Source of the DNA: Comamonadaceae bacterium
Lineage (GTDB): Bacteria > Pseudomonadota > Gammaproteobacteria > Burkholderiales > Burkholderiaceae_C
NCBI GenBank assembly: GCA_947446885.1
Contig: CANFHZ010000010.1
Span: 1 to 42,852, forward strand
Length of the DNA: 42,852 nucleotides
Direction: 5' to 3'
A program made the position numbers and the translations under genes. The notes below the pieces were generated by a model, which saw only the letters and a list, made by a program, of their open reading frames with translations, had not been told where the DNA came from and made no database searches. This document shows, in pieces, positions 7,405-15,658 of the stretch. The stretch's first letter is position 1. Each line of letters starts with the position of its first letter.

Positions 7405-9123
7405 TCAGCCTTCCACCAGCTTCAGCTGGTCATGCGATTTGCGGCCTTGCTTGTCGGTGACGGCCTCGACCACCAAGCTATTCGCCTTGTGAAGATCGCG
7501 CAGCTCCGCGTAAAGCGCTTCCACTTGGTCTGTTTCTGCGCCGTCCTCTATACCGCAGCGCTGAAATGCATCTTGCGCCGAGATCCAGCCCTTCGCATCT
7601 GCAAGTACTTCTTTCATTTTTTTAGTCACAGGTGCGTTCTCCTTCTGTTGTTTGGACCTACGCGGTTTAGGAAGTTTTTCTTTATTTGCGCGCTCATTTC
7701 GAACCCTTGCCAGCAGCACGCTGGCGGGCTCGTCGTCCGGGTCTTGGGGAACCAGTTGGCCGGAGAAGGCGGCGCGCAGGATGTTTTGGCGTTGGGCGGC
7801 GGATTGTTTGAGGGAATGCGAAACCCATTTCACTTGTGCGTCCAACGCTGAAAGACCCTTTACTAACTCTGTAATCGCCGCCTCTTGCTCAATTAAGGGG
7901 GCTATGGGAACAGGTATCTTGGAAATTTTCCCCACACTGAGGGTGTAAAGACCGCTTGTAGTGGCTGCAAGCTTTGTCAATTTATCGATACCACCCAAGG
8001 AATTGAGCCAAGTCTCTACAAACTGACTCGCCAACGCTATCGGGCGAACTCGTATAAGGTGGTTTTGATGGACTGCGTTCAATATGGAACCGTCCCAAAT
8101 TGCGCAGCGGCCAATTTCAGTAAGGCTCCCATTTCCTTCAACAATCAACACATCACCTTGGATTAATGCAAGGCGCTCAAGTTCACCAGGGAAGAGTTCG
8201 ATTTGATGAACTTCATCCAAGTTGAGTTTTCCGCGTGCAACATTAGCAACTCGCAAGAATGGATACTTATTCAATACAGGTGCTCGTGACGGTTGTTTTT
8301 GTATCCCCCCTTGAATTTCTGATAACTGATCAACGCTCGCCCAAACCCACCCCGTCGGCAACTCTGGCAAGTCGTTGGTATCGGGCGACACCGGCTCGGG
8401 GTACTTCTTCTGCCAGTCTTTGGGCGGGGCTTTGCCTTGGGCTTCAAATTTGGCTCGTTGTTTGGCTTCCCAGCGGGCGCGGCGTTCTTGCAGGATGCGG
8501 GTGAGCAGTTGCGCGCCGGTTTCGGTGGGGGTGTTCTGGTCGCGCCATTCGGCGGTGAGGCTGCCGTCCACTGCGGCTTTGAGCAGGGACTGGCGGTACT
8601 GCGCTAGCTTGTTTTGTGCGGCTTTGAGTTCGGCTACGCCAGCGTCCAGGCCGGTGAGCAGTTCTTCGAGTTTTTGGACGATGCGGGTTTGTTCGGCGAG
8701 GGGCGGCAATTGAAATTTCAAAGCCGCCAAGACCACTGGATCAACGTGCGGAATCCCCACGCCCTTGGTTTGGCTGTTTAAAACACCGAATTGAGAAGAT
8801 ATGAAGTAATACAAATATCCGGGGATAACCGCGCCGGATCGCAATCTGGACAGTGTTGAACCAATAAATCCACTCGCACCCCGCCCGGCGAGGCCAGCCC
8901 GTGCCCCGTCCCACACCAAAAGGGTGTCATCCGGCTCGCAAACGGGAACATCTTGCGCAGGTGCGTACTCAGCGATCACCTGGGTTTCAAACGCTGCGAT
9001 GTTTATGTAGGCAATGGTTCTGCTGTCGCTTCGCGGACCAAGCCCTGTCGGCTTCCTGCCCTTTTGGAGTTGTACAAGTTCGCCGAATTTGGTGTCCACC
9101 CACCCAACAGGTAATTCGCTCAC
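7405..9123 (-). CDS. hsdS: Type I restriction-modification specificity subunit (HsdS), with C-terminal extension
   Basis: A 572-residue HsdS with two target-recognition domains, each opened by an LPxGW motif (LPVGWVDTKFGELV near residue 4 and LPTGWVWASVDQLSEIQGG near 255). They are followed by conserved helical spacers with PPLAEQTRIVQKLEELL (about 137-153) and APLIEQEAAITELV (about 404-417). The two domains read the two halves of a bipartite asymmetric target. HsdS is usually about 400-460 residues. Here about 110 extra residues follow the second spacer (lysine-rich linker, then a small helical domain near 490-572 that could be a winged helix). The start overlaps the hsdR stop by 4 bp. The recognised sequence cannot be deduced. 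Confidence 0.92.
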   Translation of the reverse strand: MSELPVGWVDTKFGELVQLQKGRKPTGLGPRSDSRTIAYINIAAFETQVIAEYAPAQDVPVCEPDDTLLVWDGARAGLAGRGASGFIGSTLSRLRSGAVIPGYLYYFISSQFGVLNSQTKGVGIPHVDPVVLAALKFQLPPLAEQTRIVQKLEELLTGLDAGVAELKAAQNKLAQYRQSLLKAAVDGSLTAEWRDQNTPTETGAQLLTRILQERRARWEAKQRAKFEAQGKAPPKDWQKKYPEPVSPDTNDLPELPTGWVWASVDQLSEIQGGIQKQPSRAPVLNKYPFLRVANVARGKLNLDEVHQIELFPGELERLALIQGDVLIVEGNGSLTEIGRCAIWDGSILNAVHQNHLIRVRPIALASQFVETWLNSLGGIDKLTKLAATTSGLYTLSVGKISKIPVPIAPLIEQEAAITELVKGLSALDAQVKWVSHSLKQSAAQRQNILRAAFSGQLVPQDPDDEPASVLLARVRNERANKEKLPKPRRSKQQKENAPVTKKMKEVLADAKGWISAQDAFQRCGIEDGAETDQVEALYAELRDLHKANSLVVEAVTDKQGRKSHDQLKLVEG

Positions 9124-11897
9124 GCCACCAACTCCCGATTCATCTCTTCCATCAGCCCATCCAGCTGCCCGTCAAACACGCCCCAGGCTTTTTGCAGGCC
9201 GCCTTGGGCGGCCAGCGCGGCCAGGTCAAAGTCGCTGCGGTGGATGGCGCAAGAGCTGGCAATGTGGTCTTTCATCAGGCGCAGCCAGTCGGTTTGGTCC
9301 ACGCTGAAGGCTGTGCCGCGCTGGGCGTTGTGGCGGAATATCCATTCCTGAAAGCGCTTATCCACTTGGTCGCTGAAGGGTTTGAGCTCTGCGTCCAGGC
9401 CTATGGCAAAGCGCACCAGGGCCAGCAGGTCGGTGAGTTGCCTTTTGGTGCCCGCGCCTTTGACCTGGCCCGCCTGTACCCGCGCGTAGGCGCCCCATAG
9501 CTTTTCGGTGGTCAGCATGAGCGGCGGCCGGCCCAGGTGCGCGTGCAGGGCTTCGACCATGTCCAGGGTGATGTGCCTGCGCTGGTAGGGCTGCTGGTAG
9601 AAAAAGCGCAGCGCTTCGATTTCGTCTTTGTGCTGGGCGATGTAGCTGGCAAAGCTGTCAATGGTTGCCTTGGCCTGCGTCTCCGCCTGCGCGCTAAAGC
9701 CCGAAAAGGTGACCTGGTCCGGGTTGATGTGGTCTATGAGTTGTTCGCGCTCGCGTCGGGCGGCTTCGATTTCTTCACGCAGTTCGGGCTGGTCAAAGGG
9801 CGCGCACGCAAAGGCCACGCGCAGGGCGCGGGCGGCCTCGATTTCTTCGGGCAGCAAGGTGTCTGCGTTGCGGGTAATGCCTTGGGCTTGGGCTGTGGCC
9901 AGCGCGGCGGCATGGATGGCGTCGGGGTCCAGCGCGTTGATCAAGGCTTTGCCGAGTTCGGCCACCGGCACGCCACCCGCAGCTTTGGCGACGCGAGCCT
10001 GGGCTTTGTCGTCGAGCTGCTTACCCAGGCGCACCAGGCGGTTGGCGAGCGAGAGCACGGTGTCGTCGTCGCGCAGGCCTACGGCCACGGCTTCGAGCAA
10101 GCCTTTGAGCGGCACGCCGGGTTTCTTTTCCAGTGGGCGGCTGTCGGTTTTGAGGCTTTTCTCTACGCCCACGGCGTCAATCAACACAAAGCGCTCTTTG
10201 GCACCGGGGGCGCTTTGGCTCACTTTTTTCAGGCCGTCGGCGTCCAGGCTGCGCACCCCCCGGCCTTTCATTTGCTCGTAGTAGCCGCGTGAACGCACGT
10301 CGCGCATAAAGAGCAGCACCTCCAGCGGCTTGACGTCGGTGCCGGTGGCGATCATGTCCACGGTGACGGCGATGCGCGGGTTGTATTCGGTGCGAAAGTC
10401 TTTGAGCGCGCCTTCGGGGTCTTCGGCGTTGTAGGTGACTTTGCGGCAAAAGGCGTTGCCCTGGCCGTAGACCTCTCGCACCATTTGGATGATGTCGTCA
10501 GCGTGGCTGTCGGTCTTGGCAAAGATGAGGGTCTTGGGTGTTTCCTTGCGAGCGGGGAAAATGGTGGTTTCAACCGCACGCTTCATTTCGGCGACGACGC
10601 TGCGGATCTGGCTGGGGTTGACGACCGAGCGGTCGAGCTCTTTGCCGGTGTAGGCCGTGTCTTCTTCGGTTTCGGCCCAACGCCTCTGGCGGGTTTGCCG
10701 GTCGCGGTGGTCTACGTACTCACAGGCGGGCAAGACTTTGCCGTGTTGGGTGACGTCGGTCTCGATCTCATAAACGTCATAACCCACATTGACGCCGTCG
10801 GCCACGGATTGTTCGTAGCTGTATTCGGCGACGATGTTTTCGTCAAAAAAACCAAACGTGCGCTTGTCGGGGGTGGCGGTCAGGCCGATGAGGAAGGCAT
10901 CGAAGTAATCGAGCACCTGTTTCCATAGGTTGTAGATGCTGCGGTGGCATTCGTCGATGACGATGAAGTCAAAGGTCTCCACCGGCACGACCGGGTTGTA
11001 GCGCACCAGCTTGGCTTGTGTAGCGCCGGCTTGCAGGTTGCTTAATGAAATGTCTTCGGCGGTCTCGGCCAGGTGTTCATTGGCCAGGATCGCGTACATG
11101 CGCTGGATGGTGCTGATGCAGACCTGCGCCTGTGCGTCGATACGCGGGGAGTTGAGCCTCTGCACGTTGTACAGCTCGGTGAACTTGCGGCCGTCATCAG
11201 GCGGGGTGTAGGCGGCAAATTCCTGGTGGGCTTGAATGCCCAGGTTGCGCGTGTCCACCAAAAACAAAACCCGCTTGGCACCGCCAAACTTCAGCAGTCG
11301 GTAAACGGACGTGATGGCGGTGAAGGTTTTGCCAGAGCCCGTGGCCATGTGTACCAGGGCGCGGGGTTGGTTACGGGCCAGAGACGCCTCCAGGCCGGTG
11401 ACGGCGCTGACCTGGCAGTCGCGCAGTTTTTGCGCGGGCAAGGCGGGCAAGCCTTCAGCCAGTTTGCGGCGCAGGCTGGGCGGGTTGGCGTGCCAATCGG
11501 CCAAGGTCTCAGGCTTGAAGAAATGAAAGATTTCACGCGAGCGGGGCGCGGCGTCGGCGTTGTCGGTGAAACGGATCACCACGCCAGTGGCTTCAAACAA
11601 AAAGCGCAGCGGCGTGTTTTCGGTGCGCCATTTGAGCTTGGCGACGGCGTAGCGCCCTGTCTGCATTTCTACCGTGGTCAGACGTTCACCGGCGGTGTCG
11701 GGCTTGGCTTCAATCACTCCTACGGCCTGGCGGTTCACAAAGAGTACGTAGTCAGCCGGACCGGTGTCGGTGGGGTATTCGCGCACCGCCACACCCTGTG
11801 CCGCACCCAGATTGAGCTGCTTCATGTCTTGCAGCAGCCAGCCCGCTTGAACGAGCTTGCGGTCGATGTGCTGACGGGCTAGGGCCTCGGGGGTCAT
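9120..11897 (-). CDS. hsdR: Type I restriction endonuclease subunit R (HsdR, EcoEI-like)
   Basis: About 925 residues. The N-terminal nuclease domain has D49 in GPADYVLFV and the E-x-K pair 63-65 in VIEAK. The superfamily 2 helicase motor has Walker A MATGSGKT (184-191), DECH (315-318) and GLTATP (338-343), then a helicase C domain and an EcoEI-type C-terminal region. HsdR translocates DNA with ATP and cleaves at a distance when HsdS meets unmethylated targets. The ATG at 11897 aligns with family starts (MTPEALARQHIDRKL). However, the only good ribosome binding site, GGGGAGGG at 11952-11959, suits a GTG at 11945, and an ATG lies at 11951. The start is therefore uncertain by 16-18 codons. The gene is first in the island and divergent from the J-domain gene. 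Confidence 0.92.
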   Translation of the reverse strand: MTPEALARQHIDRKLVQAGWLLQDMKQLNLGAAQGVAVREYPTDTGPADYVLFVNRQAVGVIEAKPDTAGERLTTVEMQTGRYAVAKLKWRTENTPLRFLFEATGVVIRFTDNADAAPRSREIFHFFKPETLADWHANPPSLRRKLAEGLPALPAQKLRDCQVSAVTGLEASLARNQPRALVHMATGSGKTFTAITSVYRLLKFGGAKRVLFLVDTRNLGIQAHQEFAAYTPPDDGRKFTELYNVQRLNSPRIDAQAQVCISTIQRMYAILANEHLAETAEDISLSNLQAGATQAKLVRYNPVVPVETFDFIVIDECHRSIYNLWKQVLDYFDAFLIGLTATPDKRTFGFFDENIVAEYSYEQSVADGVNVGYDVYEIETDVTQHGKVLPACEYVDHRDRQTRQRRWAETEEDTAYTGKELDRSVVNPSQIRSVVAEMKRAVETTIFPARKETPKTLIFAKTDSHADDIIQMVREVYGQGNAFCRKVTYNAEDPEGALKDFRTEYNPRIAVTVDMIATGTDVKPLEVLLFMRDVRSRGYYEQMKGRGVRSLDADGLKKVSQSAPGAKERFVLIDAVGVEKSLKTDSRPLEKKPGVPLKGLLEAVAVGLRDDDTVLSLANRLVRLGKQLDDKAQARVAKAAGGVPVAELGKALINALDPDAIHAAALATAQAQGITRNADTLLPEEIEAARALRVAFACAPFDQPELREEIEAARREREQLIDHINPDQVTFSGFSAQAETQAKATIDSFASYIAQHKDEIEALRFFYQQPYQRRHITLDMVEALHAHLGRPPLMLTTEKLWGAYARVQAGQVKGAGTKRQLTDLLALVRFAIGLDAELKPFSDQVDKRFQEWIFRHNAQRGTAFSVDQTDWLRLMKDHIASSCAIHRSDFDLAALAAQGGLQKAWGVFDGQLDGLMEEMNRELVA

Positions 11898-11951
11898 CGG
11901 CCCCGACCGCCCATGCGGCGCACCGCAACCCAGACCGAAATACACATACAT

Positions 11952-12012
11952 CCCTCCCCTGGCGTTTGAATGGAACCGCTCGCGGAGGCGGCTTCTATTT
12001 ATTCAAACGCCA
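11952..12012 (-). promoter_or_regulatory. Long inverted repeat abutting the hsdR ribosome binding site
   Basis: TGGCGTTTGAAT (11960-11971) and its exact reverse complement ATTCAAACGCCA (12001-12012) flank a 29-nt loop. The loop itself has a GC-rich near-palindrome around 11975-11993. In the hsdR transcript the stem ends directly at the GGGGAGGG ribosome binding site. It could act as a translational control hairpin or as a DNA operator for the divergent hsdR/J-domain promoters. The repeat is seen directly; the role is inferred. Confidence 0.6.
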
Positions 12013-12147
12013 TGGTAAACCAGTTATTGCACCAAATAGTTAATTTTTTGATTTTTAACGCATGTCCTTTTGCCTTGCCCGATCACAGAGCTGGGGCGGT
12101 TCGCGTCACTCGGCGTAACGTATTTGCCCATACGGCAAAATGCACCC
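12013..12147. promoter_or_regulatory. Divergent promoter region between hsdR and the J-domain gene
   Basis: An AT-rich block at about 12020-12060 (runs of A/T in otherwise GC-rich DNA) is the likely promoter zone for hsdR on the minus strand. Immediately before the J-domain start, TTTGCC (12123-12128) and GGCAAA (12134-12139) form a 6-bp inverted repeat with a 5-nt spacer. No confident -35/-10 pair could be fixed by eye. Confidence 0.35.
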
Positions 12148-12435
12148 ATGACTGACCACTACACCGCGCTGGGATTGCGCAGCGACGCTGCCCTGGCGGA
12201 TGTGAAGAAGGCCTTCCGTCAGATGGCGGCGCTGTACCACCCGGACCGCAACAGCGACCCCGAGGCGCCAGCCCGCTTTCGGGCCGTGCAAGAGGCCTAT
12301 GAGGTCCTGGCCGACGCCGACCGGCGTGCGGCGTATGACGCCAACCGCAAGCGCAACCTGCTCGACAAGCCGCTGGAGACCGCGCAATCCATTTGGAACG
12401 CCTATTTCGACCCGCTGGTCGAAGCGGCCCGCTGA
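12148..12435 (+). CDS. Minimal J-domain (DnaJ-type) co-chaperone
   Basis: A 95-residue protein that is almost only a J-domain: helix II KKAFRQMAALYHPDR with the HPD motif at 31-33, helix III ARFRAVQEAYEVLADADRRAAYD. J-domains stimulate the ATPase of Hsp70 (DnaK) and deliver clients. There is no Gly/Phe region, zinc finger or client-binding domain, so substrate choice must come from the short tail (70-95) or from partner proteins. The ATG at 12148 starts the conserved domain directly; longer in-frame starts upstream add non-conserved sequence. It heads a plus-strand cluster with three unknown genes (gaps 29 bp, 18 bp, and a 4-bp overlap). Confidence 0.88.
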   Translation: MTDHYTALGLRSDAALADVKKAFRQMAALYHPDRNSDPEAPARFRAVQEAYEVLADADRRAAYDANRKRNLLDKPLETAQSIWNAYFDPLVEAAR

Positions 12436-12464
12436 CACTGCCTCACCCGAAGCCCCCCCGACTT

Positions 12465-13025
12465 ATGCACCCTACCCCGTTTTTTTCCGATCTGCGCAAA
12501 GCCTACGAGGCCGAGTTGCATGACTTAAGTTTTGACTCCGATGGCAAACATGTTCTGAAAAAGCACCTGGCCGAGCGCCGCAAGGAACTGCCTTTTCTGG
12601 TGCAGATGATGGCGGCCAGCCCGGAGATGGTCAGCGTGGTGTTTCACCAGGGATTTCGCTTTGTGCGACCCGAGGCCATGCACCAGCTGCTGGCCACTGA
12701 GGCCGAGTCGTTCCCCGATTGGGACGCGCTAGGCGCTGCGGTGACCTTGGAGCCCTGGGCGCAGCCACTGGCTGATGCCGTGCTGAAAGAACCCCAAGGC
12801 GAATGGCTATTGGCCGTGGCCGCAGGCCTGGAATTCATGCACAGCCACCCCAGCGCGCGCCCCGCCCGCAGCGGTGACGATGAAGCCGACACCGACGACG
12901 AAGATGCCGACAAGCCAGAAGGCGAGGACGGCGAACCCGAAGACGCCGACGAGCGCGAAGCCCGCGAGCACGAAGCGGCTGGCCAGGCCTGGATGGAGTC
13001 GCAAGGCTTTGACCGCAAAGAATAG
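12465..13025 (+). CDS. Uncharacterised protein with acidic low-complexity tail
   Basis: 186 residues; not recognised. Residues 1-130 look like a folded, mostly helical domain. Residues 138-170 are dominated by Asp/Glu (GDDEADTDDEDADKPEGEDG and onward). The last 16 residues return to mixed composition (AWMESQGFDRKE). The start at 12465 was chosen because the upstream in-frame ATG at 12393 lies inside the J-domain gene. No good ribosome binding site precedes 12465, so translational coupling to the J-domain gene is likely. Acidic tails of this kind occur in chaperones, histone or DNA mimics and RNA-polymerase-binding proteins; none of these roles is supported further here. Confidence 0.7.
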   Translation: MHPTPFFSDLRKAYEAELHDLSFDSDGKHVLKKHLAERRKELPFLVQMMAASPEMVSVVFHQGFRFVRPEAMHQLLATEAESFPDWDALGAAVTLEPWAQPLADAVLKEPQGEWLLAVAAGLEFMHSHPSARPARSGDDEADTDDEDADKPEGEDGEPEDADEREAREHEAAGQAWMESQGFDRKE

Positions 13026-13043
13026 ACAGACAAGGAGCACACC

Positions 13044-13793
13044 ATGAACCAACTCGCACTGATTGCCAAAACCCAGGCCCTGATAGCCGCCGGTGACATC
13101 AGCGGCGCCGAGGCGGCGCTGTCCGAACTGGCCGACGCCGAGGGCGATGGCGCGCTGATGGTGGTGCTGGAGCAGTTGCCCCCCAAAGACGTGCTGGCGG
13201 TCATGCGCGAGTACGACGACTCCAAGGGTTCCATCATCAACATGATGGTGACTCCCGCGCAGTTTGCACATGCAGTGGTGATTGAGAAGCAGTACAAAGA
13301 CCTTACCCGCAGCCACCTGCGCGGCATGATGAATTCGGTGATTTTTCGGGATAACGGCGCGCTGGCGGTGGAGTTTTTGACCGCGATTGGCGACCTGGAG
13401 GGCGGCAGCGAGGCGCTGGCGGATTACTTCACCGAGCGCTGGAGCCGTATCGAAGCCTTTGCCCGCAGCGGCCTGTTTGACACGGTCGAAGACGATGGCG
13501 AAGTGCTCAGCGAAGACGAGCTCTACGCCAATACCTACGCCAAACCCCGTCTGGACGAAGACGAGGTCTGCGACCAGGACTGGATGCAAATGGCATTCAC
13601 GCTGCGCTACCAGCTGCCAGACTTGTTCATTGAAATGCTGCTGGTGCTGCGCGCCAAAGCGCGTGCCTTTGAGCGCGGCATGGGCGAAGAATTTGAGGCG
13701 CAGGAAGACGATGGCCGCGTCGAGACCAAAGACACCGACCGGGGCAAAGCCACCCCGGCCGCGCTCGAAGCCGACGAGGAATCTGCCATTTGA
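13044..13793 (+). CDS. Uncharacterised protein of the J-domain gene cluster
   Basis: 249 residues; not recognised. The N-terminal 130 residues are helical, with repeat-like pairs such as ALIAAGDISGAEAALSELAD (residues 12-31), reminiscent of TPR-like packing. Residues about 145-180 and 210-249 are rich in Asp/Glu. The central segment LRYQLPDLFIEMLLVLRAKARAFERG is amphipathic. A good ribosome binding site (AAGGAG, 13031-13036) supports the ATG at 13044. It overlaps the next gene by 4 bp and is presumably made together with it. It shares the acidic character of the preceding protein but no obvious sequence identity. Confidence 0.72.
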   Translation: MNQLALIAKTQALIAAGDISGAEAALSELADAEGDGALMVVLEQLPPKDVLAVMREYDDSKGSIINMMVTPAQFAHAVVIEKQYKDLTRSHLRGMMNSVIFRDNGALAVEFLTAIGDLEGGSEALADYFTERWSRIEAFARSGLFDTVEDDGEVLSEDELYANTYAKPRLDEDEVCDQDWMQMAFTLRYQLPDLFIEMLLVLRAKARAFERGMGEEFEAQEDDGRVETKDTDRGKATPAALEADEESAI

Positions 13794-15034
13794 CTGCGTC
13801 AACGCCTGCGGGTGCCAGCGGCATTGCCGTTTTCGACGCCCGCCCCTTTTTTGCCAAAGCGCTGGCCTACGGCGTGCAGCAGCGGCTGCTCGACGCCGCC
13901 AAACTCTCTGCCATGCGCGCCGAAGCACCCAAAGGCATGGTGCAGATTGCGCGCTATTTCGGCACCGAGTACCTGCGCCCGGAGCTGGAAGCAGCCAAAG
14001 AGCGAATGGTCAACCTGATCAGCCTGCACCTGCAAATCGCCAGCGGTGGTGACCTGCGCGTGGCGGCTGAATTGCTGCGCGACCATTCCCTGCTCTCGCG
14101 CTCCAAAGCCGGTTCGGACATGCTCAAGGCGCTGCTGGGCATGCCGCAAAACAGCCACTTCAGCATGCATGAAGGCCGTGGTTTTCAGGACGAGCAGATC
14201 CCGGTGCTGGAGCGCTGGACGCGCAAGCCCGACGCCACGCTGGTACCCGAATACCAGGCCGAGCTGGCCAAGCGCCAGACCGTGGCGCACACCATTGACG
14301 CGGCACTGTGGCTGGCCGAGCAGCGCGGCATGGATTACGACGCGCTCCTGGAAGAAGGCCCGGACGCGGAGGCCGTGATCCGCACCTGCCTGCTCATGGG
14401 TATGACCCGGCGCAGCGACATGCCCGATTGGGTTACGTTCGAAAAAGTCATTGCCTCGCTGCGGGCCAAATTCGGTACCAAAGCTACAGAGCTGCCCAAG
14501 CTGATGGTTCCCAAAGGGGCGCCTGCAGAATGGGCGGCAACGCTGCAAACCCAGCGCGAAAGCATCTGGAGTGACTGGCACAAAATCGTGGACAGCAGCG
14601 TTCCCGTGCGCAAGCTGTTCCAGAACACGCCCGCATTCACGGGCCGCTATTTCTGGCTCGAAAACGGGCTGGCCGAGGTGGACGAATGGGAGCGCAGCAT
14701 CAGTGCTGCTTGGACCCAGGCCACCCAGGGTGCTGAGGACGAAGGCTCTTTGATGACGGTTTTTGTGACCCTGGCCGCAGGCAACAAGCCCAGCACCGTG
14801 CTCACTGAAAAACAGGCTGCCACGCTGGTGCGCAAAATCCGCAAAAACGGCCTGCATGCGCAAGTCGCTGCGGACTTCATCCGCAGCCACGCCCCACCGG
14901 ATTTCCGCGACGACTACCTCGCCATATGGGAGGCGTTTGTCGAAGACGCGCTGCCCACGCTGCGCAGCGACTTGGACTACGCGCTGCACGACGCGCTGGC
15001 CCTGCTGCGCCGCGAATGCAACGTCAGCGCCTGA
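13790..15034 (+). CDS. Uncharacterised 414-residue protein, last gene of the J-domain cluster
   Basis: Not recognised. The start is a TTG at 13790 that overlaps the preceding TGA (TTGA), so translation is probably coupled; no better start lies nearby. The protein appears all-alpha and soluble, with no signal peptide or membrane segment. It has a conserved-looking core (VQIARYFGTEYLRPELEAAK, about 46-65) and a C-terminal helical part. No nucleotide-binding, nuclease or protease motif was found. Its size and strict coupling to the acidic protein suggest a complex with that partner and, through the first gene, a link to Hsp70. This is inference from gene order only. Confidence 0.72.
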   Translation: MTASTPAGASGIAVFDARPFFAKALAYGVQQRLLDAAKLSAMRAEAPKGMVQIARYFGTEYLRPELEAAKERMVNLISLHLQIASGGDLRVAAELLRDHSLLSRSKAGSDMLKALLGMPQNSHFSMHEGRGFQDEQIPVLERWTRKPDATLVPEYQAELAKRQTVAHTIDAALWLAEQRGMDYDALLEEGPDAEAVIRTCLLMGMTRRSDMPDWVTFEKVIASLRAKFGTKATELPKLMVPKGAPAEWAATLQTQRESIWSDWHKIVDSSVPVRKLFQNTPAFTGRYFWLENGLAEVDEWERSISAAWTQATQGAEDEGSLMTVFVTLAAGNKPSTVLTEKQAATLVRKIRKNGLHAQVAADFIRSHAPPDFRDDYLAIWEAFVEDALPTLRSDLDYALHDALALLRRECNVSA

Positions 15035-15064
15035 ACCGCACTGCCGTGCACGCGAGCGAGGCCT

Positions 15065-15658
15065 TCAACGCAGGTGCTTGAACATGCGCGCCTTGAAGCG
15101 CTCGGGAATACCCATCTGCCGCGGCCCCGCAAGCACGGTAAAAGTCTGCCCCAACTCCACACTGCCCGGCGTGTCCACGGCCAGATAAAAACCGCAGTAC
15201 CCGGTCTGCGCCATCCGCTTGGATGCGCCGTTAAAGCCCATAGCGGCATTGAATTTGGAGCAGGGTTCACGCGGGTCGGTCACGCGCAGCGCGCAGTCGG
15301 GGAACTGCAACACATCGCCAATCCAGACATCGGCCTCCAGCAGGCCGCTCAGGGTCAGGTTCTCACCCAGGCTGCCGTAGGCCAATGCATCGTCCAGACC
15401 GGCCACACCGGCCTCTACCCGGGCGGCGCGCCAAAAGGCGTAGTGCGCAGCCGGATAGGCGTACACCGCCTTACCCAGGCCGCCGTGTACCGACAAGTCG
15501 GCCTGTTCGTCGTCCACCAGACCCAAAGGCCCCACCGGTGCCGGACCGGTGATTGCGGTCTTGTGGATAGCGGAAGACACCAGCCGCCCACCCAAATGGA
15601 TTTTGCGGGCCCGCGCGCCCTGCACACCGACGACTTGGAATGCCGTGTTCGCGCTCAC
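15065..15658 (-). CDS. MOSC domain protein (YiiM-like)
   Basis: A 197-residue MOSC-domain protein. MOSC domains bind the molybdenum cofactor sulfur and take part in sulfur transfer or in reducing N-hydroxylated compounds (YiiM, MARC). The expected cysteine is C133 in DPREPCSKF (128-136), with GENLT at 99-103 and the N-terminal DLSVHGGLGKAVYAYP (54-69) typical of YiiM-like members. The start (15658) overlaps the stop of the exonuclease gene by 4 bp (ATGA), so the two are co-translated. The substrate is unknown. Confidence 0.85.
   Translation of the reverse strand: MSANTAFQVVGVQGARARKIHLGGRLVSSAIHKTAITGPAPVGPLGLVDDEQADLSVHGGLGKAVYAYPAAHYAFWRAARVEAGVAGLDDALAYGSLGENLTLSGLLEADVWIGDVLQFPDCALRVTDPREPCSKFNAAMGFNGASKRMAQTGYCGFYLAVDTPGSVELGQTFTVLAGPRQMGIPERFKARMFKHLR

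Noticed and set aside
13799-14989. Minus-strand open frame opposite the 414-residue protein
   Set aside because: The plus frame continues a tightly packed operon with coupled start; the minus frame has shadow-like composition.
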